NCBI GenBank assembly: GCA_029776225.1 | Contig: JAKOTR010000054.1 | Span: 1 to 64,000 of the forward strand | DNA from: Acidobacteriota bacterium | GTDB lineage: Bacteria > Acidobacteriota > Terriglobia > Bryobacterales > Bryobacteraceae | Length of the DNA stretch: 64,000 nt | Direction: 5' to 3' | Part shown: piece after piece, positions 34,590 through 42,580 of the stretch | Layout: each line of letters opens with the position of its first letter | Position numbering within the stretch: the first letter of the stretch is position 1 | Made by a program: the position numbers and the translations under genes | Notes under the pieces: generated by a model | The model's input: the letters and a program-made list of their open reading frames with translations, nothing else | The model's database searches: none | What the model was told of the DNA's origin: nothing

Positions 34590-35428
34590 TTGATCCTCCG
34601 GGCGGCGACGAAAAGCGTGTTCCACGGGGCTTCGTCGAGGCGGTCCAGTTGGACCACCGGCCGGCCCTCCGTGGTGGCGTTAATGAACTCGCCGTTGCCC
34701 AGGTACATGCCCGTATGGGTGATCTGCCTTTCGGACTTGCCGAAAAAGAGCAGGTCGCCCGGCTTCAGTTCCTCACGGCTCACCGGGACCGCGCCGCTCC
34801 AGCGGGCCTGCGGCTGGGAATCGCGCGGGATCGTCACGCCGCGGCGGCGGCACAGCATCTGCGTGAAGCCCGAGCAATCGTAGCCGAACGTAGACGTGCC
34901 GCCCCAGAGGTACGGCAACCCCAGAAAACGCTTGCTGAACTCGACGAGCTCGGGGATGGAAAGCGGCCGAGCGTCGAAAAGGAGGTCTCCTCGCTGCACC
35001 CAGGCCGTGCTTCCGCATACCAGCCGGACCTGGACCCACCGCCGGTTGTCCTCCGGTTCGGCGATCACCTCCAGGCGCGCCTCGAACGGCAGCGTGAGCA
35101 CCGGCCGCCGTTTCGTGACGTCCGGCTCCGCGTAGAGATTCGCGAAGAGTGAGCCCACCTCCGCTACGCGGCCCTCCGACGCGTACAGCTTCTGCCCCTC
35201 CCCCGGCCGGTGAAAGGAGGCTTCGGGCATCCAGCCGGTGTAGTCGTCGGGAGTGCGAACCCTGGCCCAGCCGGGCTTCTGCTCGATCAGCAAAATCCTG
35301 GCTCCGTATATCGCCTGGGAAACCACATCAGCCTGCTCGGAAGCTGTGGAATACATGTTGGCGACGGGAACGCGAACGACGGCGGGAATTTCCCCGGCGA
35401 GAAGTGCCATCGCGACGAGCAGCACCAT
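34586..35428 (-). CDS. NlpC/P60 endopeptidase with SH3 domains (YkfC-like)
   Basis: 280 residues. A short signal (LLVAMALLAGEIPA) precedes two SH3b-like segments (about 18-75 and 85-152). The NlpC/P60 domain follows with C185 (FGYDCSGFTQ), H238 (ITHTGMYLG) and a polar third residue near N250. Length and domain order match YkfC, the gamma-D-glutamyl-L-diamino acid endopeptidase that releases L-Ala-D-Glu from murein peptides. The overlapping epimerase gene would process that product, exactly the YkfB-YkfC pairing of Bacillus. It acts in the periplasm or on the cell wall. Confidence 0.9.
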   Translation of the reverse strand: MVLLVAMALLAGEIPAVVRVPVANMYSTASEQADVVSQAIYGARILLIEQKPGWARVRTPDDYTGWMPEASFHRPGEGQKLYASEGRVAEVGSLFANLYAEPDVTKRRPVLTLPFEARLEVIAEPEDNRRWVQVRLVCGSTAWVQRGDLLFDARPLSIPELVEFSKRFLGLPYLWGGTSTFGYDCSGFTQMLCRRRGVTIPRDSQPQARWSGAVPVSREELKPGDLLFFGKSERQITHTGMYLGNGEFINATTEGRPVVQLDRLDEAPWNTLFVAARRIK

Positions 35429-35489
35429 TGATCCGCATTGTAGCGTGCCGCCGCTAGGGCGGGCAAAAAGATGTCAAACTAAGTACTTC

Positions 35490-36266
35490 ATGGCACAGAA
35501 CGATCTTTTCTCACTTGATGGACAGGCCGCTGTCGTGATTGGCGGCGGCGGCGTATTAGCGGGAGCAATGGCGTCCGGTTTCGCCGATGCCGGCGCGGAC
35601 GTCGCCATCGTGGATCTGAACGGAGAAAACGCGGAAAAGCGGGCCGCCGCGATCCGCGAGGCGGGTGGGCGCGCCATCGCCATCCAGGCGAACGCGGCCA
35701 GCAAGGACGATCTGATCCGCGCGCGCGACACCGTACTGGCGGAGTTCGGACACGTAGACATCCTGCTGAACGCGGCGGGCATCAATTCGGGAACGCCCTT
35801 CTTCGAGATCACCGAGGAGGAGTGGCAGCGGATCCTCGACGTGAACCTGAAGAGCGTGTTTCTCGCCTGCCAGGTGTTCGGGAAGGTGATGGTGGAATCC
35901 GGCCGCGGCGGGTCGGTGATCAACATCTCTTCGGTTTCTTCGGGACCGCCGCTGTCGAAGGTGTTCACCTACAGCATCACCAAGGCCGGCGTGAACCAGA
36001 TCACGCAATTTTTGGCGCGCGAATGGGCGCCGTACAAGGTGCGCGTGAACGCCATCATTCCGGGCTTTTTCCCTGCCGAGCAAAACCGCAAGCTGCTGAC
36101 CCCGGAGCGCACGGCGTCGATCATGAACCACACGCCGATGTGCCGGTTCGGCGAGCCTCGTGAACTGGTGGGCGCGGCCGTGTACCTCGCATCCAAGAAC
36201 GCCGCATCGTTCGTCACCGGCACGCTGCTGCGAGTCGATGGCGGATTCATGGCGATGTCGATCTGA
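35490..36266 (+). CDS. SDR-family oxidoreductase, sugar-acid type
   Basis: 258 residues, a classical SDR. The glycine motif is GGGGVLAGAMASGFADAG, then VAIVDLNGENAEKR, NAAGINSG, the catalytic Ser in INISSVSSG, and YSITKAG (YxxxK). The substrate lid NRKLLTPERTASIMNHTPMC and FGEPRELVGAAVYLA resemble D-mannonate oxidoreductase (fructuronate reductase) and gluconate 5-dehydrogenase members. A mannonate dehydratase is encoded at 50.4 kb, which gives circumstantial support. It is divergent from the NlpC/P60 gene with 61 bases between. Confidence 0.8.
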   Translation: MAQNDLFSLDGQAAVVIGGGGVLAGAMASGFADAGADVAIVDLNGENAEKRAAAIREAGGRAIAIQANAASKDDLIRARDTVLAEFGHVDILLNAAGINSGTPFFEITEEEWQRILDVNLKSVFLACQVFGKVMVESGRGGSVINISSVSSGPPLSKVFTYSITKAGVNQITQFLAREWAPYKVRVNAIIPGFFPAEQNRKLLTPERTASIMNHTPMCRFGEPRELVGAAVYLASKNAASFVTGTLLRVDGGFMAMSI

Positions 36267-36284
36267 AAAACGAAGCTTCTGGCA

Positions 36285-36345
36285 TCCGGCCGGCCGTGCC
36301 GGGCGGCTTAGCGGGATCACCGCCCGAGCGCCGTAGCCGGCCGGA
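36285..36345. terminator. Nested hairpin between convergent genes
   Basis: The outer stem is TCCGGCCGGC (36285-36294) with GCCGGCCGGA (36336-36345). The inner stem is CGGGCGG (36300-36306) with CCGCCCG (36320-36326). It occupies most of the 93-base gap between the convergent SDR and NCS2 genes, so it could stop transcription from both sides. There is no T tract on either strand, hence moderate confidence in a terminator role. Confidence 0.5.
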
Positions 36346-36359
36346 AGGTTGCGGGCGCT

Positions 36360-37673
36360 CTACCCCGACGCGCCCAAATACACGAATCTCGCTATAAACA
36401 GCGCCGCCAGCAGATACACCAGCCATCCCACCTTCCGGAACTCGCCGCGCAGGATCCGCAGCAGCGCGTAGGCCACGAATCCGAACGCGATGCCATTGGC
36501 GATACTGAAAGTCAGCGGGATGGTGACCATCGTCAGGAACGCCGAAAGCCCGACCACGGGGTCCGACCATTGAATTTCGCCCACCGTGGAAACCATCAGG
36601 CTGCCCACGATGATCAGCGCGGGCGCGGTCGCGGCGGCGGGAATGGCCCCCACCACCGGGGCGACGAAGAGCGCCGCCAGAAACAGCATCCCCACCACTA
36701 CGGCCGTGAACCCGCTGCGGCCGCCCGCAACAATGCCCGCAGCGCTTTCAATGTAGCTCACCACCGTGGAAGTGCCGGTCAGTGAACTCACGACAGTGGC
36801 CGTCGCGTCCGTAAACAGAATCTTTTCCACCCGCGGTATGCGGTTCTGGCTGTCGATCAGGCCGCCTTTCTTCGCCACGCCCACCAGCGTTCCGATGTTG
36901 TCGAACAGATCGACAAACAGGAACACAAAGATGATCTCCAGGAAGCCTACGCGGAGAATGCCCGGAATATCGAGCCGCCCCATGGTTGCCGTGGCTTCGG
37001 ACCAGCGCAGCCATTGCGGCTGCCACTGCACGAGTCCGAAGACCCAGCCCGCGGCGGTAGTGACGAGAATCCCGATGAGCATCGCCGCGCGGACGCGCCA
37101 CGCCATCAGCACGCCAATCAGCAGCAGGCCGAAAACGGCCAGCAGCGTGTTCGGATCCTTCAGATTTCCCAGCGTGACCGTGGTCTGCGGATCCGGCGCG
37201 ATGATGCCCGAGTTGCGGAAACCGATCAAGGCGATGAACAGCCCAATGCCCGCCGCCACCGCGGCGTACAGCTCGGGCGGCAGCGCGGCCAGAATCAACT
37301 GCCGTATGCCCGAGAACGTAAGAACGATGAACGCCACTCCCGAGATGAACACGGCGCCCAGCGCGGTCTCCCAGGGGACGCCCATGCCCACCACCACGGT
37401 GTAGGCGAAGTACGCGTTGAGGCCCATGCCGGGCGCAAGCGCGATGGGGTACCGCGCGTAAAGGCCCATCAGCAGGCTGCCGAACGCCGCCGAGATACAC
37501 GTGGCCGCCGTCGTGGCCATCACCGGCATGCCCGCCGCCTGCAGAATGGACGGGTTCACGAAGATGATGTAGGCCATCGTGAGGAACGTCGTCACGCCGG
37601 CCAGCGTTTCAGTCCGCCAGTTTGTGCCGAGTTCCTCGAAGCGGAAAAATTTCTCGAGGGATTTGACGGTCAT
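36360..37673 (-). CDS. NCS2-family purine permease (AzgA type)
   Basis: 437 residues from the ATG at 37673 (TVKSLEKFFRFEELGTNWRT). AzgA-like hallmarks: TLAGVTTFLTMAYIIFVNPS, then ALAPGMGLNAYFAYTVV (substrate helix), LFVDLFDNIGTLVGVA, and TGTSTVVSYIESAAGIVAGG. About 13 membrane helices in total. The subfamily takes up adenine, guanine or hypoxanthine with protons. A G+C-rich inverted repeat precedes it, and no SD is evident. It lies downstream of L-rhamnose isomerase on the same strand but is functionally unrelated. Confidence 0.9.
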   Translation of the reverse strand: MTVKSLEKFFRFEELGTNWRTETLAGVTTFLTMAYIIFVNPSILQAAGMPVMATTAATCISAAFGSLLMGLYARYPIALAPGMGLNAYFAYTVVVGMGVPWETALGAVFISGVAFIVLTFSGIRQLILAALPPELYAAVAAGIGLFIALIGFRNSGIIAPDPQTTVTLGNLKDPNTLLAVFGLLLIGVLMAWRVRAAMLIGILVTTAAGWVFGLVQWQPQWLRWSEATATMGRLDIPGILRVGFLEIIFVFLFVDLFDNIGTLVGVAKKGGLIDSQNRIPRVEKILFTDATATVVSSLTGTSTVVSYIESAAGIVAGGRSGFTAVVVGMLFLAALFVAPVVGAIPAAATAPALIIVGSLMVSTVGEIQWSDPVVGLSAFLTMVTIPLTFSIANGIAFGFVAYALLRILRGEFRKVGWLVYLLAALFIARFVYLGASG

Positions 37674-37681
37674 GGGAGGCG

Positions 37682-37708
37682 GCGGGACAGGCAGGCGGCC
37701 TGTCCCGC
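37682..37708 (-). repeat. Perfect inverted repeat between rhaI-like and NCS2 genes
   Basis: GCGGGACAGGC (37682-37692) and GCCTGTCCCGC (37698-37708) are perfect 11-base arms around a five-base loop. It lies within the 48 bases separating the isomerase stop from the NCS2 start, both read leftward. It may end or attenuate transcription between the two genes, or be a short dispersed palindromic repeat. No T tract follows on the coding strand. Confidence 0.65.
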
Positions 37709-37721
37709 ACACGATCGGATG

Positions 37722-38912
37722 CTATGCGTAAGTGGCAACGGATCCCATATTCTTCTTCTCGCGCTCTTTCGTAACGCGCTCGATGTAGCCGCTGGCGCGG
37801 AAGGCGGCCAAGGGATCTTCGGGCAGGCCTTTCGAGCGGCGCCACTCGCGGATCACCGGGCGCACGTCGGTGGCGAAGGCGTCTTTCAGGCACTCCTCGG
37901 CGTCCACCAGATTGCACTTTTCCTGATGGTGCGCAAGGGACGCGTGATCGACGATCGAGGCCTTCGCGTAGAGTTCCTGCGCGATGATGGCCGTCTGGAT
38001 CATTTCCTCGATCTTGCCCTTGAGGTTGTGGCTCTGGTCCACCATGTAGGCGATGTCCGCGCGCTTGCCGGTCTCCCATTCGAAGAAAACGATCTCGTGG
38101 AAGATGCGGAAAGTCTGGTAGGGATCGATCGACGCCATGGTCAGATCGTCGTCGGCATAGCGGCGGTCGTTAAAGTGGAATCCGCCGAGCATGTCTTCGC
38201 TCAGCAGCCAGGCCACGATCTGTTCGATGTTCTGGGCCTGGTAGTGGTGGCCGGTATCCACCAGCACCTTGGCTTTCGGCCCGGCCGCCCGCGACAGCAA
38301 CAGCGACATGCCCCAGTCCGCGATATCGGTGTGATAAAAGGCGGGCTCGAACGGTTTGTATTCCACCAGCAGGCGCTGATTATCGCCAAGCTGATCGTGG
38401 GCCGCCTTGAGTCCTTCAGCGAACCACTGCTTGCGGCGGCGGATATTGGCGGTGCCGGGGAAGTTCGAACCGTCGGTGAACCAGAGCGAAATGTCGCGGC
38501 TGCCGGTGGCCTTGCTGATCTCGATGCAATCGGAGATGTGTTGCAGGGCCGCCTGGCGAACCTTCGGGTCCGGGTTGGCAAGCGAACCGTACTTGTAGAT
38601 CTGGTCCTGGAACACGTTCGGATTGATGGCGCCGATGCGGACACCGTGTTTCTCGGCCGCCGCCTTCACCTCGTCAATGCTCCGGACTCCATCCGGGAAA
38701 TCCCAGAGCACGTGCACGGCGACGCTGGGGCAGCATCCCGTGAACTTGTGGACCTGGCCGGCGTCGCTGAATTTTTCCTCCGTATTGGTAGCGGCGGCCG
38801 GCTGAATGAACTTGCCGAAGCGCGTCCCGGTGTTGGCAAACCCCCAGGACGGGAGCTCGATCTGAAAAGAATCAAGGGCCTTGAAGATGATCTCTTCTTT
38901 CTTTGCGGGCAT
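37722..38912 (-). CDS. rhaI: L-rhamnose isomerase, Pseudomonas stutzeri type
   Basis: 396 residues from the ATG at 38912, with GAGGAG seven bases upstream. A TIM-barrel sugar isomerase that converts L-rhamnose to L-rhamnulose (and often D-allose to D-psicose). Metal ligands are recognisable in LLVEYKPFEPAFYHTD, KVLVDTGHHYQAQN and GGFHFNDRRYADDDL. The N-terminus ALDSFQIELPSWGFANTGTR matches the P. stutzeri subtype rather than E. coli RhaA. No kinase or aldolase of the pathway is adjacent. DeoC at 52 kb is not a rhamnulose aldolase. Confidence 0.88.
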   Translation of the reverse strand: MPAKKEEIIFKALDSFQIELPSWGFANTGTRFGKFIQPAAATNTEEKFSDAGQVHKFTGCCPSVAVHVLWDFPDGVRSIDEVKAAAEKHGVRIGAINPNVFQDQIYKYGSLANPDPKVRQAALQHISDCIEISKATGSRDISLWFTDGSNFPGTANIRRRKQWFAEGLKAAHDQLGDNQRLLVEYKPFEPAFYHTDIADWGMSLLLSRAAGPKAKVLVDTGHHYQAQNIEQIVAWLLSEDMLGGFHFNDRRYADDDLTMASIDPYQTFRIFHEIVFFEWETGKRADIAYMVDQSHNLKGKIEEMIQTAIIAQELYAKASIVDHASLAHHQEKCNLVDAEECLKDAFATDVRPVIREWRRSKGLPEDPLAAFRASGYIERVTKEREKKNMGSVATYA

Positions 38913-38998
38913 GGCTTTCTCCTCGGGTGAAAGGATCAGACTATCACGAGTTGAAGGCTGCTTGCCGCAACGCGCCGGACAAGAGGCAGGGGGGCGGC

Positions 38999-39274
38999 TT
39001 ACTCCGGCAGGCCCCAGGTAAGGCGGGAGACCAGATCGAGGACGCGGTTCAGGCCGTCCGGTTCGCGCATGACGTCCACCGGACGGCGGTTTTCCAGCCC
39101 CGGCGCCGCGGTTCGCAGCCATACCGCCGCCTGCCGCGGAGTGTACATATCCAGCAGGCCATCCCAGATGCAGTGCAGCGCCTCCAGCCGCTCGCCGCTG
39201 GACGGACCGCTGCCGGCGATTTGGGCTACCTCGGCCGGGCCGAGAGCCTGCTCCACAGTCGATTTTCGAGACAC
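38999..39274 (-). CDS. Orphan MbcA/ParS/Xre-type toxin-binding-domain protein
   Basis: 91 residues from a GTG at 39274, with GAGGAG six bases upstream. The C-terminal half fits the toxin-binding fold of MbcA/ParS/Xre antitoxins (DUF2384): AAVWLRTAAPGLENRRPVDV followed by MREPDGLNRVLDLVSRLTWG. The N-terminal part has a short helical segment but no obvious DNA-binding helix-turn-helix. No RES-domain toxin lies on either side. The next genes are a secreted protein upstream and rhamnose isomerase downstream. It may be a lone regulator or a remnant of a toxin-antitoxin pair. Confidence 0.6.
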   Translation of the reverse strand: MSRKSTVEQALGPAEVAQIAGSGPSSGERLEALHCIWDGLLDMYTPRQAAVWLRTAAPGLENRRPVDVMREPDGLNRVLDLVSRLTWGLPE

Positions 39275-39321
39275 AATAACTCCTCAGCTTTTCGCTTCAG
39301 CGGCCGGGGCTCGCGGTTCGG

Positions 39322-40032
39322 TTAATTCTTCACGCGCTGGAAAACAAGAGGCGCGGAATGCCCGCCTTGCGTGAACGTGCCGGAAAGCTCGTCGCCCTTG
39401 AGTTCGCCGGTGAAGACTATGCCCGCGATATTCAGGTTCAGGGTGATCTGGGATGCTGTCTGCGTGATGCTCGTGAAAGGCAGCTCGGCGCCGCCCTGGT
39501 CGAGGCTGGCGAGTGTTCCCTTCGCGCCCTCCGCTCCGTTTGCGAGCGTGACGCGTATGCGCAGTTTCTGCCCGCCGGGTGTGGTGAGGACGCCCTGCCA
39601 GACGCCTTCAAATTCCTTGGCGATGGGCGCGTTCTTCGCCGGAAGCCTCACGTTGGCCGCCGATACCCATTTCAACTGCATCGGAAACACGCCGCCTCCC
39701 TGCGTCAGATTGCCCTGGATCGTCTTGCCGTCCGGCGAAAGGTTGCCCCGAAAGGCGGGGGCGCCCGGGACGCCTGGAAGCTCGAATGCAACCGAGGACT
39801 CCTTGATGGCGATTCCAGCCAGCGGAAAATCCCGCATGTTCTGCTCGGGGACCGAGATGGTGCCGATCCACTCGCCCTTCTCGTTCCGGTCCAGATCGAC
39901 GGCGACTTTCAACTCGCGGTCGGGCACCTGAATCGTGCCCTCCCAGTGGCCCGAACCGGCTGGGTTGCCCTGGAAAGACGCCGCCGCTGTCGCGGCGAAT
40001 GCGAATACGGCAGCAATCATGAGGGTCCTCAT
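39322..40032 (-). CDS. Secreted beta-rich protein of unknown function
   Basis: 236 residues. The signal peptide (MIAAVFAFAATAAASFQG) is followed by two similar halves of about 95 residues. Each starts with a WEG or WQG strand (GHWEGTIQVPDRELKVAVDL; EGVWQGVLTTPGGQKLRIRV) and ends with a G-rich GNLTQGG or GTFTQGG turn. This internal duplication suggests a small beta-barrel or lipocalin-like tandem. Similar domains are common at the N-termini of acidobacterial and bacteroidetal hydrolases. Function unknown. Confidence 0.6.
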   Translation of the reverse strand: MRTLMIAAVFAFAATAAASFQGNPAGSGHWEGTIQVPDRELKVAVDLDRNEKGEWIGTISVPEQNMRDFPLAGIAIKESSVAFELPGVPGAPAFRGNLSPDGKTIQGNLTQGGGVFPMQLKWVSAANVRLPAKNAPIAKEFEGVWQGVLTTPGGQKLRIRVTLANGAEGAKGTLASLDQGGAELPFTSITQTASQITLNLNIAGIVFTGELKGDELSGTFTQGGHSAPLVFQRVKN

Positions 40033-40080
40033 ATCGCCTCCTGTCTGATGTACGAGTTTGGTATGGGAACTGTTCCTGCT

Positions 40081-40371
40081 TTATTCGACAATGTGAATTT
40101 CCTCGACGTGGCGGGGCCTCCATTCCAGGTAATACCCGATCCCGAACGTTGCGGCGGAGAGGATCAGGAAGACAATCGAGGTGACGTCGAGGCCGCGCTG
40201 CCAGAGGACAGCGAAGAGGCATACGGCGGTGCGCAACACCCAGGTAAGAGCCTTCGTGAGCGGCCGCTTGTATTTACGCAGCCGCGCAACCGTGCGTCCC
40301 AGAGCGTAGGCGAAGAACAGCGCCAGAAGCCCGAGCAGCACCCGCAGTAACTCTATGGGCACAACTTGCAC
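40081..40371 (-). CDS. Small two- or three-helix membrane protein
   Basis: 96 residues with hydrophobic segments at about 8-27 (LRVLLGLLALFFAYALGR), 42-58 and 62-82, and a charged cytoplasmic loop, RLRKYKRPLTK. It lies 52 bases downstream of the MlaD-type gene on the same strand and may be part of the lipid-transport operon. I do not recognise a family. Confidence 0.55.
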   Translation of the reverse strand: MQVVPIELLRVLLGLLALFFAYALGRTVARLRKYKRPLTKALTWVLRTAVCLFAVLWQRGLDVTSIVFLILSAATFGIGYYLEWRPRHVEEIHIVE

Positions 40372-40423
40372 GTCTTTAATTGTAATCGCTTCGGGTGGCG
40401 GCGGCCCCGGGGGGCGCTGGGGC

Positions 40424-41833
40424 TTATTTCTTCTTGTCCCTGAACCAGACGATGCTCACGCCCTCCCAGTCGGATTTCACGTTGTCCATCGGAATGGCGC
40501 CCACATAGTTCCCCTTCAAGTCGAAGCGCTGGACGAGGTAGCGCCTGATCATGCGGGCGCGTTCCCTGGAACGCAAGAACTGCTCCTCCCTGGAACCGCC
40601 GGAGGCATAGCCCTCCACAAATAGGAGTGTGTTCGGGGACAACTTAAGATACGGCGCGATGGCGATCGCGAGCTTCTTCTTACCCTTTTCGGAAAGCAGT
40701 TCCCTGCCCTCCGGACCCTCGTCGAATAATTCGCTCCGATGAAGCCACTGCCTCTCCGGCTCGCGGCCGCGGGTGATTTTGCCGGAAAGGTAGTCCTCCT
40801 GGCTGACCTCATCCAGATCGTAGAAACCCCGGCGTTTGAAGAAGCCGCGGAAGAACCAGTTTCGCTTGAGGGCTTCCATGTCGTCGGCGAAGTCGGAGGT
40901 GGCCTCGCGCGTATTCATGATCGTGTCGCGCAGATCGTCGATCAGGCCGCGCTCCTCCCCTGCGGAGGGCTTCAACGTTGCAATCACGTCTTTGGCGTGG
41001 GCAGTAGCTTGCTGCACATTGCCGGCGGCGGCTTCGACTTTGCCGCCGATGTCGCGCGACTTCAGGTCGGCCACGATCTCTTTCACGTCGGCGGAAGCCG
41101 AACGGGCATTGCCGGCCACAGCCGCCACATCGTCCACCGTTTTACGGAGCTTGCCGTAGACCTCGTCGTCGGTGAGCAGTTTACCCACCGTACCACGGCC
41201 CTGGCGGACTCCATCGACAATCTCATTAACATTGCCGACAACCCGTTTGGTCGTGCCCAGAATCTCGCGCGAATCGCCGCGCACCTGCACCACAAGGGTC
41301 CGGGCCTCCTCGCCTACTCCGACCAGCGTGTCGATGGCTTTGCCGACGCGCTCTTCGACGTCATCCACTACTGCGGCGGCCTTGCCGATTGTCTCGGCGG
41401 TATCCCGCACGATATCGGCGATCTCAACCGGTTCCCGGCTCTGAATCAGCGCGCCCGAGGTGACCGGCGCGCCGGTCTCGCTGCCCGCGTCTACTTGAAG
41501 AATCTTGCTGCCCACGAGCCCTTCCACTTGAATGGAGGCGACGGAATCCTGGCGCAAAATGGGCTGGAACTTCTCCAGAACGCGGAAGCGCACCTCAAAC
41601 TTCGCGCCGGGCCGCGCCGGCACGTGGATGGCAAGAACTTCCCCCGCATCCATGCCGGACACAAGGACCTTGGAACCCACCTTCAGACCGCCCACGTTCG
41701 CAAATTGCGCCCTGAGCTCGATACTGTCGGAAAACAGCAACCGGCGGTCGCCGATGATGAACAGGCCGGCGGCGAACAGCACAAAACCTCCCAATACAAA
41801 TACTCCGACGAGGATTTTCGTTCTCGCGGCCAT
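40424..41833 (-). CDS. MCE-domain MlaD-type protein with C-terminal OmpA-like domain
   Basis: 469 residues. An N-terminal membrane anchor (ILVGVFVLGGFVLFAAGLFI) is followed by the MCE domain (about 38-115: FANVGGLKVGSKVLVSGMDA, SIQVEGLVGSKILQV). A long helical region (about 130-330) follows, then an OmpA-like domain (about 390-465: LLFVEGYASGGSREEQFLRS, ERARMIRRYLVQ). MlaD proteins form the hexameric lipid-binding ring of an inner-membrane phospholipid transporter. The fused OmpA fold could reach peptidoglycan, although the usual Asp of that site is replaced. It starts two bases after mlaF. Confidence 0.85.
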   Translation of the reverse strand: MAARTKILVGVFVLGGFVLFAAGLFIIGDRRLLFSDSIELRAQFANVGGLKVGSKVLVSGMDAGEVLAIHVPARPGAKFEVRFRVLEKFQPILRQDSVASIQVEGLVGSKILQVDAGSETGAPVTSGALIQSREPVEIADIVRDTAETIGKAAAVVDDVEERVGKAIDTLVGVGEEARTLVVQVRGDSREILGTTKRVVGNVNEIVDGVRQGRGTVGKLLTDDEVYGKLRKTVDDVAAVAGNARSASADVKEIVADLKSRDIGGKVEAAAGNVQQATAHAKDVIATLKPSAGEERGLIDDLRDTIMNTREATSDFADDMEALKRNWFFRGFFKRRGFYDLDEVSQEDYLSGKITRGREPERQWLHRSELFDEGPEGRELLSEKGKKKLAIAIAPYLKLSPNTLLFVEGYASGGSREEQFLRSRERARMIRRYLVQRFDLKGNYVGAIPMDNVKSDWEGVSIVWFRDKKK

Positions 41834-41835
41834 TA

Positions 41836-42579
41836 CTAAATGCCTCCCTCCAAGGTCATGAATTCGCGAACAATCGCATGCTCGCTTTGTTCAAGATCGG
41901 CGGGCGAGCCGCGGTCCAGAATGCGGCCGCCCTCGAGCACGGCGATCTCGTCACCGATGCGCCGGGCGCTCGGAATGTTGTGGGTGACCACGACCATCGT
42001 GGTGTGCTCGGTGTGTTTCAGGTCGAGAAGCAGCTCATCGATTTCCTGCGAGGTGATGGGATCGAGCCCGCTGCTCGGCTCGTCGGCAAGCAGGATCGGC
42101 GGGTCGAGAGCAAGCGCCCGCGCCAGCCCGACTCGTTTCTGCATGCCGCCGGATATCTGGGACGGCATCTTGTCATAGATTCCGCGGAGACCGACCCGGG
42201 CCAACTTCTTCTCCACCACGTCGCGGATCTCATCCTCCTCCAGGTTGGTATGGCGGCGGAGCGGGAACGCCACGTTCTCGCCCACGGAGATGGAATCAAA
42301 CAGCGCCGAGTACTGGAAAAGAAACCCGATGCGCCGGCGGACGCGCGACAGTTCGGCGGCATTCATCGCCGTCACATCCCGGCCTTCCACGTAGATGTGG
42401 CCGGAATCCGGCTTGATCAAGCCGATCATCTGCTTGATGGTGACGCTCTTGCCTGTTCCGCTGCGGCCGAGGATGCAGAGCGCGGACCCGCGCGGGACCT
42501 CGAACGAAACGTTTTCCAGGACCTTGTGCGCGCCGAACGATTTGTAAACGTTTTCGAAGCGGATTACGGCGTCCGCCAT
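41836..42579 (-). CDS. mlaF: MlaF-type ABC ATPase of phospholipid transport
   Basis: 247 residues with all ABC motifs: Walker A LGRSGTGKSVTIKQ, the signature QISGGMQKRVGLARALALDP, Walker B ILLADEPSSGLDPITSQE, and the switch His in VVVTHNIPSARRIG. The opening MADAVIRFENVYKSFGAHKV is typical of MlaF/Ttg2A. It energises the MlaE permease for phospholipid movement between inner and outer membranes. One base separates it from the mlaE stop and two from the mlaD start, so it is one operon. Confidence 0.95.
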   Translation of the reverse strand: MADAVIRFENVYKSFGAHKVLENVSFEVPRGSALCILGRSGTGKSVTIKQMIGLIKPDSGHIYVEGRDVTAMNAAELSRVRRRIGFLFQYSALFDSISVGENVAFPLRRHTNLEEDEIRDVVEKKLARVGLRGIYDKMPSQISGGMQKRVGLARALALDPPILLADEPSSGLDPITSQEIDELLLDLKHTEHTTMVVVTHNIPSARRIGDEIAVLEGGRILDRGSPADLEQSEHAIVREFMTLEGGI

Positions 42580-42580
42580 C

